Positions 8,250 through 17,713 are shown, numbered from the stretch's first letter. The stretch: DNA of 64,000 bases from Caldalkalibacillus salinus (GCF_016745835.1 NZ_JAERVL010000027.1:42965-106964), one strand, 5' to 3'. The notes: a model not told the origin generated them from the letters alone. Program-made: numbers and translations.

Positions 8250-10211
8250 ATGAAACATACCCAAACAGGTCTGATGCGACCCGTCAACTTAAAATATGTG
8301 AAAGTGACAGACGCATTCTGGTCACCATGGCAAGCCCTAGTCAAGGATACCATTATTTCCTATCAGTGGGACGCTTTGAACGATCGCATCCCAGGGGCGG
8401 CACCAAGCCACACGATAGATAACTTTGAGATCGCAGCAGGGAAAAAAGAAGGTCAACATTACGGCATGGTCTTCCAGGACAGTGACTTATATAAATGGAT
8501 GGAAACGGTGAGTTACGTTCTCGCAGCTAATCGAGACGAGAAATGGGAAAAGGTCATGGATGAGGTTATTGAGCTGCTAGAACAAGCCCAAGAAGAGGAT
8601 GGATACCTTAACACGTATTTCACAGTGAGTCATCCAGAAGAAAAATGGACCAATCTCAAGGACGATCATGAACTATACTGCGCGGGACATCTCATAGAAG
8701 CCGCTGTCGCTTACTATGAAGCAACAGGGAAGGAAAAAATCATCCGCATTGTGGGTCAATTAGTCGACCACATCATGACCGTGCTGGGGCCAGAACCCGG
8801 GAAAAAAAGAGGCTATCCCGGACACCCCGAGATTGAATTAGCGCTAATTAAGCTCTATCGCGTCACAAAAGAGGAAAAGTATCTTCAGCTGTGCCAATTC
8901 TTTATAGATGAACGCGGGAAGCAATCGCCCCATTATTATGATGTGGAAATTGAACAACGTGGCGATGATCAAGTTCAACGGGGCGTTCATAACTATGACT
9001 ATTTTCAAGCCCATCTCCCAATGAGGGAACAAACGACAGCAGAGGGCCATTCTGTACGCGCCGTTTATTTATACAGTGGCATTGTAGATTTAGCGGTTGA
9101 ATTAAGCGACGATGAGTTATTACAGGTGAGCAGAACGTTATGGGAGAATACAGTCAATAAAAGAATGTATATTACAGGTGGCATCGGTTCTTCCGCCTAC
9201 CAGGAAAGGTTCACCGTCGATTATGACCTTCCTAACGACCGCGCCTATACAGAAACGTGTGCTGCGATTGCACTTATTTTCTGGGCACAGCGAATGATTC
9301 AGGTTGATGGTCACGCCCGTTACGCAGATATCATGGAACGTGCCTTATACAATGGCGCGTTAAGCGGCATATCGCTTGATGGTAAACGTTACTTCTATGT
9401 CAATCCGTTAGAAGTATGGCCACATACCGCGAATCACCGGCATGATATGCACACAGTGAAAACAACGAGACAACCGTGGTTTGGATGTGCCTGTTGTCCC
9501 CCTAACATTGCCAGACTGCTCGCCTCTTTAGGGGAATATATTTACTCAGCAAATGATACCGAAGCTTATGTGCACCTGTTTATTGGCAGTGAAACACAAT
9601 TCGATTTTAACAATCAAACGGTCTGTTTAAAACAAAGGACCGACTACCCATGGGAGGGCAAGGCCAACTTTACGGTTTCAGCAGCACAACCCGTTGATTT
9701 TACACTAAACATACGTCAACCGGAGTGGTGTCAACAGGCAACCGTACAGCTGAATGGCCAGACACTCTCATATACGACTAACAAAGGCTATATCAAACTT
9801 CAAAGGACATGGCATCCAGGTGATCAGCTTACCCTAGAGATGGAGATGCCAATCAATATCGTTCACGCCCATCCTGAAGTTCGTGAAAATGCGGGCAAGG
9901 TCGCTTTACAGCGTGGCCCTATTGTGTACTGCCTAGAAGAAGCTGATAACGGTCGCAACCTCCATGATATCCATTTAGCCCAAGACGCATCGGTTCAATC
10001 AACCTTTGAACCCAGCCTGCTAAACGGGGTGACGGTTCTTACCGGGAAAGCGTATCGCACGGACTCTACCCATGTACCAGACCAACTTTATACCACCCAG
10101 GTCTATCCTAAGATTCCGTTCGAGTTTAAGGCGATCCCTTATTACACTTGGGCTAACCGGGGAGAAGGTGAAATGCTCGTTTGGTTAAGAAGTGATCAAA
10201 CGACATCGTAA
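8250..10211 (+). CDS. GH127 beta-L-arabinofuranosidase
   Basis: A 653-residue cytoplasmic glycoside hydrolase of family 127 (formerly DUF1680). The fold is an (alpha/alpha)6 barrel and then beta domains. Residues matching the characterised Bifidobacterium enzyme HypBA1 are present: Glu319 for the acid/base Glu322, Glu335 and Cys337 for the zinc ligands Glu338 and Cys340, and Cys415-Cys416 in GCACCPPN for the nucleophile Cys417 and ligand Cys418. It has no signal peptide, so the substrate is probably imported by the ABC system upstream and cleaved inside to L-arabinose. It is the last gene of the operon, followed by a clear terminator. Confidence 0.92.
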   Translation: MKHTQTGLMRPVNLKYVKVTDAFWSPWQALVKDTIISYQWDALNDRIPGAAPSHTIDNFEIAAGKKEGQHYGMVFQDSDLYKWMETVSYVLAANRDEKWEKVMDEVIELLEQAQEEDGYLNTYFTVSHPEEKWTNLKDDHELYCAGHLIEAAVAYYEATGKEKIIRIVGQLVDHIMTVLGPEPGKKRGYPGHPEIELALIKLYRVTKEEKYLQLCQFFIDERGKQSPHYYDVEIEQRGDDQVQRGVHNYDYFQAHLPMREQTTAEGHSVRAVYLYSGIVDLAVELSDDELLQVSRTLWENTVNKRMYITGGIGSSAYQERFTVDYDLPNDRAYTETCAAIALIFWAQRMIQVDGHARYADIMERALYNGALSGISLDGKRYFYVNPLEVWPHTANHRHDMHTVKTTRQPWFGCACCPPNIARLLASLGEYIYSANDTEAYVHLFIGSETQFDFNNQTVCLKQRTDYPWEGKANFTVSAAQPVDFTLNIRQPEWCQQATVQLNGQTLSYTTNKGYIKLQRTWHPGDQLTLEMEMPINIVHAHPEVRENAGKVALQRGPIVYCLEEADNGRNLHDIHLAQDASVQSTFEPSLLNGVTVLTGKAYRTDSTHVPDQLYTTQVYPKIPFEFKAIPYYTWANRGEGEMLVWLRSDQTTS

Positions 10212-10265
10212 AAGAGTATTAGAATGTAATTCGGATGGCGGCTGAACAATAAATTGAAAATGTAA

Positions 10266-10310
10266 AAGAGCAGAGAGTCCCGTGATAGGCTTTCTGCTCT
10301 TGTCTTTCTC
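10266..10310 (+). terminator. Terminator of the arabinoside operon
   Basis: The arms AAGAGCAGAGAG (10266-10277) and CTTTCTGCTCTT (10290-10301) form a 12-bp stem with one G-U pair. It is followed by a T-rich run (GTCTTTCTCTTTT). It lies about 55 nt after the GH127 stop. Confidence 0.8.
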
Positions 10311-10325
10311 TTTTATGTAGCAAAA

Positions 10326-10368
10326 CTTGTATAGCTTAGACATCTATAGCAAACGCTTGTATAGCTTA
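10326..10368. repeat. Two 13-bp direct repeats, CTTGTATAGCTTA
   Basis: Exact copies at 10326-10338 and 10356-10368, starting 30 bp apart (close to three helical turns). They lie between the convergent arabinoside operon and the oxidoreductase gene. No function is evident. Confidence 0.6.
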
Positions 10369-10436
10369 AAATAATTGAAGACGAGCGTACAATGGTCTTG
10401 CACAGATCTTCGCCGTCATCTTCTCTTGAGAATCTA

Positions 10437-11375
10437 TTATGGCCGAACATTAATCACGATTTTCCCTTTAGCATGATGACTTTCACTCAGTTGATGCGCC
10501 TCTTGGAGCCCTTCTTCTGTCAAAGGAAAATGATGACCTACGATAGGCTTAACTTGCTCGTTCTCCATCAAGTCAGCGAGTTCTTGCAACTGTTCACCGT
10601 TGGGGTTAAGCCATAGAAAACCTGCTGTTACATCGTGTGCCTTGGCCTGCTCTTCATCCGGTGGTGCTACAATAGAGACGAGTTTGCCTCCTGCTTTCAA
10701 TACGTCGTAACTTCTCTCTTGAATGTCTCCCCCCATAGAGTCAAGGACGAGATCATAATCTGCAATGACGTTCTCAAAGTCTTGCTCTTTATAGTTAATA
10801 AAAGTATCCACCCCGAGTGATTGAAGCAACGCTTCATTTTTCTCACTGGCCGTTGCAGCGACGTGTGCGCCTACGCTCTTAGCAATTTGAATCGCAAATG
10901 TTCCGACACCACCTGCACCGGCGTGTATCAGTACTTTATCGCCAGACTTGAGTTGACCAAAATCAATCAGGCATTGCCATGCGGTGAGACCTGCAAGGGG
11001 CACAGAAGCAGCATCTCCAAAACCCATGTTATGAGGTATTCTAGCTAAGTACTTCTCTTCTGTGACGATATACTCAGCGTAACACCCGTTGGACGTCGTA
11101 TCAGGGCGGGCAAAGACACGGTCTCCAACCTTAAAGGCCGTGACATCAGCACCTACTTCTTTCACGACGCCAGCTGCATCCCAGCCTAAGATAATCGGGA
11201 ATTCAAAGCTGAGCATCTCTTTTAAGTGACCTGCTCTGACTTTCCAGTCGATGGGATTAACGGATGTGGCGTGCATTTCTATTAAAACCTGATTCGCCTC
11301 AGGGGTTGGTATTGGTACTTCTACTTCCTTTAGCTGTTCTGGTCCACCATACTGTTCAATAATAATTGCTTTCAT
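10437..11375 (-). CDS. NADP-dependent zinc-type/quinone oxidoreductase (MDR family)
   Basis: A 312-residue medium-chain dehydrogenase/reductase. The N-terminal GroES-like domain contains ATSVNPIDWKVRAGH, and the Rossmann domain has the nucleotide-binding HAGAGGVGTFAIQIAKSVGA. The zinc-binding cysteines of alcohol dehydrogenases are absent, which fits the quinone-oxidoreductase branch (NADPH-dependent reduction of quinones or enones). The start at 11375 has GGAGGTAGAATA directly upstream; the reading frame extends further upstream without a ribosome site. It stands alone, convergent with the arabinoside operon. Confidence 0.87.
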   Translation of the reverse strand: MKAIIIEQYGGPEQLKEVEVPIPTPEANQVLIEMHATSVNPIDWKVRAGHLKEMLSFEFPIILGWDAAGVVKEVGADVTAFKVGDRVFARPDTTSNGCYAEYIVTEEKYLARIPHNMGFGDAASVPLAGLTAWQCLIDFGQLKSGDKVLIHAGAGGVGTFAIQIAKSVGAHVAATASEKNEALLQSLGVDTFINYKEQDFENVIADYDLVLDSMGGDIQERSYDVLKAGGKLVSIVAPPDEEQAKAHDVTAGFLWLNPNGEQLQELADLMENEQVKPIVGHHFPLTEEGLQEAHQLSESHHAKGKIVINVRP

Positions 11376-11610
11376 TATTCTACCTCCTCCATTGAGTCTA
11401 TGACCATCTATGTACACTTCCCATTCTAACCATATTTCAAACGTCAATACTCTCATCCCACATCACACCTATGAATTTCCGGTCTGATTAAGATCAGGGA
11501 GCAACACTATTTTTTTGAGAACATGGTATATTTCCCGATGAGGCGGTCCATACTCGTAATAAATTCCCCTTTACCATATATATCCTATTTGCTGAAAGGA
11601 GGGATGACGG

Positions 11611-11883
11611 ATGAACAAGACACAGTTAATTCAACAGTTAAAGGATAAGACGGGATTGTCTAAAAAAGATATTGAGTTAACAGTGAATGCATTCATCGAA
11701 TCCGTTACAGAGACACTTGAAGCTGGTGAAAAAGTACAAATCGTAGGATTTGGCCATTTTGAAACACGTAATCGTTCTGCTAGAAAAGGACGTAACCCTC
11801 AAACGGGTCAAGAGATTACGATTCCAGAAAGTCGAGTGCCTGCATTCAAAGCCGGAAAACAGCTTAAAGAAGCGGTGAATTAA
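11611..11883 (+). CDS. hup: Histone-like DNA-binding protein HU
   Basis: A 90-residue protein that matches HU throughout: MNKTQLIQQL at the N-terminus, VGFGHFETRNRSARKGRNPQ, and the DNA-intercalating arm GRNPQTGQEITIPESRVPAF with its conserved proline. HU dimers bend and compact DNA. A strong AAAGGAGGG site precedes the start, and a terminator lies about 100 nt after the stop. The gene stands alone rather than beside the folate/GTP-cyclohydrolase genes seen near hbs in B. subtilis, so it may be that gene relocated or a second HU copy. Confidence 0.95.
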   Translation: MNKTQLIQQLKDKTGLSKKDIELTVNAFIESVTETLEAGEKVQIVGFGHFETRNRSARKGRNPQTGQEITIPESRVPAFKAGKQLKEAVN

Positions 11884-11980
11884 CCGTTTTGTGCTCCCTT
11901 ACACCAACAGAAGACATAACGCCACAACATAGAGTCGATTCATATCTATGAATGGTCACTATCATCACTATGACGAACAA

Positions 11981-12019
11981 AAACATCCCCAAGGTCATCA
12001 CCCTGTGGGGATGTTTTTT
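11981..12019. terminator. Terminator between HU and the convergent gene
   Basis: The arms AAACATCCCCA (11981-11991) and TGGGGATGTTT (12006-12016) are perfectly complementary (11 bp), with T6 on the plus strand and a short T run on the minus strand. It can serve both HU and the converging hypothetical gene. Confidence 0.9.
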
Positions 12020-12022
12020 GCT

Positions 12023-12469
12023 TTACTGATAGAAACGAAAGGTTTCTACAATACGCGGAACATCGTCATTGACCATTTTGATTAACCAACGCAACTCAGG
12101 AATCTGTCGATTGTATTCTTTCTTGTCTTTTTTCAAGAATTCTTCTGGTGGTTCTTGTGGTGTGAGATAGGCAAAAACGTTTCCGTCACGCTCATCTAAA
12201 TACGTATACGGAGAATCACCGTAGAGGTGTTCCCACTGCTGACGGTTCATGTTGAAGACACATAATTTAAATATGTTGGTCCATGAGTGGCCACGGTAGC
12301 ATCTTCTATACTTTAGATTAAACTCATAAACCGTTTCTGCCTCCTCTCCAGCTGACACGTTCAAGAATACGTGATTTTTCCACCATCTCGGAAACATTAA
12401 GGTGTAACCGTACTTTTTATTGCGGTACGTAATGGGTCCTTTTTTGTGCACAAACATCACCTTCTGCAT
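12023..12469 (-). CDS. Hypothetical protein, 148 aa
   Basis: I do not recognise this protein. It is soluble and rich in aromatic residues, opening VMFVHKKGPITYRNKKYGYT then LMFPRWWKNHV. That resembles the 'Y-G-F/Y-x-L-x-F-P-x-W' start of several Bacillus uncharacterised and lipoprotein-associated domains, but there is no signal peptide here. The C-terminal half is charged (EEFLKKDKKEYNRQ). It shares a bidirectional terminator with HU and is followed upstream by a helicase gene about 55 nt away, so it may be read with that gene. Confidence 0.7.
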   Translation of the reverse strand: MQKVMFVHKKGPITYRNKKYGYTLMFPRWWKNHVFLNVSAGEEAETVYEFNLKYRRCYRGHSWTNIFKLCVFNMNRQQWEHLYGDSPYTYLDERDGNVFAYLTPQEPPEEFLKKDKKEYNRQIPELRWLIKMVNDDVPRIVETFRFYQ

Positions 12470-12525
12470 TCATATTTCAATGATTTCAATATATGCAAAA
12501 GGAAATTTTTAGTGCATGCGTTTAT

Positions 12526-14544
12526 TTAAAAAGCTTCCTTAAAAAAGCGACTGACGGACGTTTCTTTCCCCCTGTAACGTTTGGGGGAGGTTACATATAA
12601 CGCCTCTTTTGCTCTTGTTACAGCAACGTAAGTGAGACGTCTCTCCTCTTCAAGCGGATTGTGAATCGAAGAGGCGACATCCTTTGGTGGATCTTCAGTT
12701 AACGCGCTACTATGAGGAAGAATAGATTCTGAAGCGCCCGTCACAAAGACAACAGGATACTCTAATCCTTTAGCCTTGTGAATAGTCATTAAGGTAACCG
12801 CATCTTGGGCATCACTGGCCGTCCTTTGACCCATATCATGGTGTTGTTCAATGATGGTGTCGATGAATTCAAGAAACGAAGCAACGGTTTCAAAACGTCT
12901 CGCGGATGTCTCTAACTCTTCTAATGTTTCTTTGAGCATCATCTTCACTAAGGTGTTCGTTTGATCTCTCGCCTCTATAAATTTATCGTAGGTGGCACGA
13001 ACCTCTAATATTGCGGCATACGGCGATTGACGCTTCAACCCCTCGATCATCCGCTTTTTTTCTTCTATTTTTTTCTGTTGAAAACGCCGGAGATGAGGTT
13101 GGTGCATGAGATGGTCAAAAGGGGTCGCTTCAGGTGATGTCACCTCCCTTTCCTCTATCCAACGCATCGCGTTCTCTTTGTTTAAATACAGTGTAGGAAT
13201 GACTTGCATCAGCGCATCTTTGTCCCAAGGCTGAAAGGAAAGACGCAAGTGATCTATCACCGTTTTAACCGTATGTTGCTCGTAAAAGTGCTCTCCATCA
13301 TGATATGAGATAAATGGGATATCCTGTATGACAAGCTGCTCAAATAAACTTCGACTGGACGTCAATGTACGATGCAATATGGCAAAATCACCAAAACGTC
13401 TCTTGTCAGTTTTCACTTCGTCTTGAATCATTTGTATGATCGCTTTGGCCTCTTCATCTGTGTCCTGAGGTCTCAAGTAACAAGGGATAGGCCCGTCGTG
13501 TGTGGCTTTGAGATCGCCAGACTTAGTGGTTTGATTATGCTTTATGATTTGGTTACCTAAGCCCACCACTCGACTAGATGAACGATAATTGATATCCAAT
13601 TCAATCAGTCGCGCGTGTTTATAGTCCTGATCGAAATTGAGGATGATACTGGGATCAGCGGATTGGAACGAATAAATGCACTGTTTTTCATCTCCCACGA
13701 CCATCACATTGTTTTGCGGTTGGGCCAGCTGTTGGACTAAATGGTATTGGATCGCATTCGTATCCTGAAATTCGTCCACCATGACATACTGGAAACGACG
13801 TTGCAGCTGGGCAAGTAACGTCGTTTGGCGTTTAAGTAAGGCTTCACTTTTCAGTAAAATATCATCAAAGTCTATGTATTGCTGTGCCTTCTTCCACTCT
13901 TCATATTGTGTGAGGACCTCATAAACCTTTTGTTCACCCGGTTTTTCTCGAGGAAGGCTATGGACTGTTTGACCCTTGCGTTTATGATCGGATAAAGTGG
14001 TTAAAAGTGTTTCTGGTTGGTGTGATTGGTCCAGTCCTTTCTCTTTTAATATCATCTTGACGATTGTTTGTTTACGCTTTTCTCCCACTAATAGTGTCTC
14101 CTGTAACCCTTTATGGCGAAGTAGGCGGTAAAAGATAGAGTGAAAGGTTCCCGATACGACTTGTGTTCCTCTCTGTCCCACAAGCTGGATAATCCGTTGG
14201 CGCATTTCCTCCGCCGCTCTTTTAGTGAACGTCATGAGCAAGATGTGTCTGGGATCGACCTGCAGATGTTGTATCAGGTAGGCGGTTCGGGCGACTAGGA
14301 CGGTTGTTTTCCCTGTGCCAGCCCCAGCTAATGTCAATAATGGTCCCTCACCGTGCCGGCAAGCCTCGATCTGTCTTTCATTTAAAAATAAACCTTGCGC
14401 TTCCAGCAGACGAAAAAAAGGAGCATCGCTCTCATCATGAGGAACGAGCTCCACACTTGTTTTCACTTCCGCCTCCTCAGCTTTCGGAATGCTTTGTGAT
14501 GTCACCCCAAATGGCTGATAACGCGCTTCGTATAGTATGGTCAT
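12526..14544 (-). CDS. UvrD/PcrA-type ATP-dependent DNA helicase
   Basis: A 672-residue superfamily 1A helicase. After about 50 unconserved residues it has the Q-motif region FLNERQIEACRH, Walker A LAGAGTGKTT, Walker B DEFQDTN and motif VI YVAVTRAKEAL. UvrD-type helicases unwind DNA 3'-5' in repair or replication-fork rescue. It is shorter than typical PcrA (about 740 residues) and carries its own N-terminal extension. It is closer to the YjcD-like side branch than to PcrA itself, though that subfamily call is an inference. Start at an ATG with GGGGAG upstream. Confidence 0.88.
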   Translation of the reverse strand: MTILYEARYQPFGVTSQSIPKAEEAEVKTSVELVPHDESDAPFFRLLEAQGLFLNERQIEACRHGEGPLLTLAGAGTGKTTVLVARTAYLIQHLQVDPRHILLMTFTKRAAEEMRQRIIQLVGQRGTQVVSGTFHSIFYRLLRHKGLQETLLVGEKRKQTIVKMILKEKGLDQSHQPETLLTTLSDHKRKGQTVHSLPREKPGEQKVYEVLTQYEEWKKAQQYIDFDDILLKSEALLKRQTTLLAQLQRRFQYVMVDEFQDTNAIQYHLVQQLAQPQNNVMVVGDEKQCIYSFQSADPSIILNFDQDYKHARLIELDINYRSSSRVVGLGNQIIKHNQTTKSGDLKATHDGPIPCYLRPQDTDEEAKAIIQMIQDEVKTDKRRFGDFAILHRTLTSSRSLFEQLVIQDIPFISYHDGEHFYEQHTVKTVIDHLRLSFQPWDKDALMQVIPTLYLNKENAMRWIEEREVTSPEATPFDHLMHQPHLRRFQQKKIEEKKRMIEGLKRQSPYAAILEVRATYDKFIEARDQTNTLVKMMLKETLEELETSARRFETVASFLEFIDTIIEQHHDMGQRTASDAQDAVTLMTIHKAKGLEYPVVFVTGASESILPHSSALTEDPPKDVASSIHNPLEEERRLTYVAVTRAKEALYVTSPKRYRGKETSVSRFFKEAF

Positions 14545-14682
14545 GCTATCTCCCCTGTTACCTATGTCATAAGAAGTGTGGATGCAAATCGTTTTATTAT
14601 TGGGTGTGTATATCCATGAGTTGGTTTAATAGATCACATCTGTTAATCATAATATGGGGAGTAGAGATCGTCAAATGCAATC

Positions 14683-16317
14683 CTAACGATACAGCTTGCC
14701 TTTATCGTCCACGTAGACGGTCTCAACGATCGTACGCTGATAGGCAAATCCTTCAGGCGTTTCACCTTCGACTTCTATTGTAATATTGTAAATACCAGGC
14801 TGATCCACCTGTGGTAGAGTAAAGGTCATATCCTTCACCGGCTCGTTTGTGACTAATTTTAAGCGATCATTCGCCTTGATCCCTTGCTCTTTAAGTTTGG
14901 CTTGGTCCGGTAAAAAGTCAATAGAATGCTGAACCTCGATATCGTCGCTTGTCACGTCTGTATCAGAAGCAAAAATGGTGAATGTCCCTTGGTCCGCATC
15001 TTCTTTCACTTGAAAATCGTACGTTGAAGAGGTCTCGAATTCTGTATATAGGAAGTACGCTCCATCGACTCCAGACTGATAAGAGGCTTCTATCTTCCAC
15101 TCACCCGGTCGAGGGTTATCTAATACAATCTGATGATTGTAAGCCCCTTCTAAATACTGTTCAGCCTCAGTCATGTTCACTTGAATAGGCTGGGCATGGC
15201 CATAAGGATCTCGGAGTGTGATGTGTTGAGCGGGTTCGTCACTTAACAAATGAATCGTGACGGATTGCACATCGTTTTCAATGGCAAATGCTTCAGTCGC
15301 ATAGCCCGTATGTTCTCCCCCACTTAAATAGTGATTGCTTTGGGTGCTCGCCCCTTGTGTGCTTTGGTTGGATTGATCTGAATCTGTCATCGATTGTGAC
15401 TCTTCACCTTCCTGTGTTTGCTCGGTCATGCTTGATGTTGTCAGGTAGGGTTTAAACCAGTCGAAGGTTTGCCCCGTCTTTATCTCATTATGATCCCAAG
15501 AATCGATGCGAACCATTTGGCCACTTGGGACGTAAGCGTTGTCGACCACAACGGCACCATCATTTGAGCCGTGACTAGACAGGTATAACCCGCCCCACCA
15601 TAACGCTGATGCAAATGACCCCCAGCTCGTGCCTGCGAGTGTGTAATATTGATTTTGACCGACATTATAATGGGCGTCCGTTTCAGAGCGAAAATAACTC
15701 ATATAACCGGTTTGAAGCGAGTAAGTGGCATCATTGCGCTGTCCTAGTATCGCTGCCAGCCACCATGCGGAGCCACTATAAGCTAAATCGGCGAGCTGTG
15801 AGCCATAATGAGGAGAGCCCAAGGTAACCAAATTAGATACGTAAGGGTAAGCATTGTAGTGGACGAGAGCACTCTGGCCATCAATGCCACCTTTACTATG
15901 AGTCACGAGTACGAGCTCTTTTCCAAAGTACCGAGAAATCTCTTCTATTTTTTGCGATAAAAGATAGCCGTTATCCCACATGTTTTTCTGCGGATATAGG
16001 TCTATAAACGCGGTTTGGTACCCGTTATAAAATGCGGTACTATACATATCATTGTCTTTCCACCACGTCTGCGCTTCCCCGTTTAACCCGTGCACAAATA
16101 AAAGAACAGGTAAGCTATGATCTAAATGATCGGGTGTTTGACCAATATACCATGTACCCGGATTACCTCCAGAACCGCTACCACCACTCGTGCTAATATC
16201 TTCACTTACAATAGGTTCCTTGAGATCATCAGCGTAGATCGGTTGCAAACAAATACCAAACGCTAAAACGAGGCTTAACAGAACAATGAGACTTTTGGAC
16301 CCTTTTAATTGAAACAC
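14683..16317 (-). CDS. Secreted alpha/beta-hydrolase, lipase/esterase-like
   Basis: About 544 residues. A signal peptide (cleavage near YADD) is followed by an alpha/beta-hydrolase: oxyanion-side LLFVHGLNGEAQTWW, nucleophile elbow VTHSKGGIDGQSAL, then TLGSPHYGSQLADL, and a probable catalytic His in SWDHNEIKTG. This pattern fits family I/II bacterial lipases or acylhydrolases. After the catalytic domain a Ser/Thr/Gln-rich linker leads to a pre-peptidase-C-like beta domain and a final Ig-like domain. The start is the GTG at 16317, with AAGGAGG 7 nt upstream. It is extracellular; the natural substrate cannot be told. Confidence 0.83.
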   Translation of the reverse strand: MFQLKGSKSLIVLLSLVLAFGICLQPIYADDLKEPIVSEDISTSGGSGSGGNPGTWYIGQTPDHLDHSLPVLLFVHGLNGEAQTWWKDNDMYSTAFYNGYQTAFIDLYPQKNMWDNGYLLSQKIEEISRYFGKELVLVTHSKGGIDGQSALVHYNAYPYVSNLVTLGSPHYGSQLADLAYSGSAWWLAAILGQRNDATYSLQTGYMSYFRSETDAHYNVGQNQYYTLAGTSWGSFASALWWGGLYLSSHGSNDGAVVVDNAYVPSGQMVRIDSWDHNEIKTGQTFDWFKPYLTTSSMTEQTQEGEESQSMTDSDQSNQSTQGASTQSNHYLSGGEHTGYATEAFAIENDVQSVTIHLLSDEPAQHITLRDPYGHAQPIQVNMTEAEQYLEGAYNHQIVLDNPRPGEWKIEASYQSGVDGAYFLYTEFETSSTYDFQVKEDADQGTFTIFASDTDVTSDDIEVQHSIDFLPDQAKLKEQGIKANDRLKLVTNEPVKDMTFTLPQVDQPGIYNITIEVEGETPEGFAYQRTIVETVYVDDKGKLYR

Positions 16318-16404
16318 AAACCAACCTCCTTGAAATGTTTTACAGTCCATTATATGTGTGCATCATTGTCCGCTAAGACCTATTTCCTAGTAGGATACAA
16401 TCAT

Positions 16405-16442
16405 ACAAAAAAAGCCCCCTTTTGACATCACTTAACAGGGGG
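16405..16442 (-). terminator. Terminator after the dehydroquinase gene
   Basis: In the minus-strand direction the arms CCCCCT and AGGGGG are followed by C and T7. It lies about 100 nt past the stop of the type II dehydroquinase gene and just ahead of the lipase gene, separating the two. Confidence 0.7.
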
Positions 16443-16538
16443 TATACGGAACAAATTTTGCAGTGAATGAAACTCATAGATAGGTATACAAATGTTGTTG
16501 CTTTCAGGGAAAACGTTCAGAAGAAATTACTGGGGAAG

Positions 16539-16985
16539 CTATCCCCTCTGCTCTATAATGGTATGGGCGGCCCTTAACGCTAAGAGGTAACTATCAACAC
16601 CGAATCCACTTATCTGACCTTGAGCAATATCTGCGAATACAGAGTGATGCCTGAATTCATCTCTAGCATGAATATTAGACATATGCACCTCAATAAATGG
16701 GACTTCGAGGATATCTAGTGCATCGCGAATACCATAGCTGTAATGCGTCCATGCTCCCGCATTAATAATTACGGCATCCACTTCATCCTGATAAGCTTGG
16801 TGGATACGTTCAACCATTTCGCCTTCTGCATTGGTCTGAAAAGTATCTACTTGGATGCCAAGCGCTTCTCCAAGTAGCGTTAGTTTTTGATTTATGTCAT
16901 CAAGTGTTATCGTTCCATATATCTTTGGGTCTCTTTTGCCGAACATATTGTGATTAATACCATGTAACATGAGTACTTTTTTCAT
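16539..16985 (-). CDS. aroQ: Type II 3-dehydroquinate dehydratase
   Basis: A 148-residue flavodoxin-like enzyme converting 3-dehydroquinate to 3-dehydroshikimate (shikimate or quinate pathway). Key residues are present: Asn11, Arg18 and Tyr23 in the lid region, the IINAGAWTHYS segment (normally INPGAxTHTS), and EVHMSNIHARDEFRHHS with the catalytic His. The N-terminal signature is divergent: HGINHNMFG instead of the usual NGPNLNLLG. It could therefore be a specialised paralogue. It is divergent from a shikimate kinase gene across a 194-nt shared promoter region. Confidence 0.9.
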   Translation of the reverse strand: MKKVLMLHGINHNMFGKRDPKIYGTITLDDINQKLTLLGEALGIQVDTFQTNAEGEMVERIHQAYQDEVDAVIINAGAWTHYSYGIRDALDILEVPFIEVHMSNIHARDEFRHHSVFADIAQGQISGFGVDSYLLALRAAHTIIEQRG

Positions 16986-17116
16986 GGTTCGTTTCCTCCT
17001 TTCTTAAGGTCATTTTATCATAGCCTTGTCAAACACTACATCTATGATATTGAATCCGCAACCGTTATGCCTCATCCTATAGCTCATCCTACTATTTTGC
17101 AGTTGATAGGTTAGGC

Positions 17117-17145
17117 TTGTATTCGATATACTAATATCATATTAT
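17117..17145 (+). promoter_or_regulatory. Probable sigma-A promoter of the shikimate kinase gene
   Basis: TTGTAT (17117-17122), a 17-nt spacer and TATTAT (17140-17145) lie about 35 nt upstream of the shikimate kinase start. The -10 differs from consensus at one base and the -35 at two. Confidence 0.55.
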
Positions 17146-17179
17146 CTACATAAATATCAGATGAAAGAGTGCTTATACC

Positions 17180-17713
17180 ATGCATACACTTGAGCCATCC
17201 CTTCAAGAAAAGAGTATTGTTTTCACAGGTTTTATGGGTGTTGGTAAAACCACCATCGGTGAGCAAGTAGCCCAAAAATTGGGCCGCACGTTTATCGATA
17301 TTGACCAAGAGATTGAAGCAGAGTACGACATGCCTACGGCTGACATTTTTAAACGTATCGGTGAGAAGGCTTTTCGCGAAAGAGAAAAGACGCTCATTTC
17401 TCATTATAGTCAGCAAAAACTAAAAATAATTTCAGTGGGCGGTGGGGCGTTTCTTCATAAAGAGGTCAGAGACGTCTGTCTAGAAAACTGTATTGTCATA
17501 TTTTTGGATATATCTTGGGACACTTGGAAAGAGAGGCTTAACATGCTCGTTGATAGTCGCCCTGTTCTACAGGGGCGTTCACTTGAAGACATAGAAGCAC
17601 TATTTTATAAAAGACAAGAGGTCTACGCTCACCATCACTTAAAAATTGCGACCGATCATTTAGAGATAGATGAAATGCTGGATACTATCATTGACTCTCT
17701 TAAGCTTTCTTGA
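17180..17713 (+). CDS. aroK: Shikimate kinase
   Basis: A 177-residue P-loop kinase phosphorylating shikimate with ATP. Visible are Walker A GFMGVGKTT (residues 17-25), the DID substrate/Mg site (Asp40, Asp42), the GEKAFREREK arginine region, the glycine triad VGGGAF and the lid segment DSRPVLQGR. Length is normal. The ribosome site is weak (GAAAGAG). It is divergent from the type II dehydroquinase, an adjacent shikimate-pathway step, which suggests joint control. A bidirectional terminator follows the gene. Confidence 0.9.
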   Translation: MHTLEPSLQEKSIVFTGFMGVGKTTIGEQVAQKLGRTFIDIDQEIEAEYDMPTADIFKRIGEKAFREREKTLISHYSQQKLKIISVGGGAFLHKEVRDVCLENCIVIFLDISWDTWKERLNMLVDSRPVLQGRSLEDIEALFYKRQEVYAHHHLKIATDHLEIDEMLDTIIDSLKLS

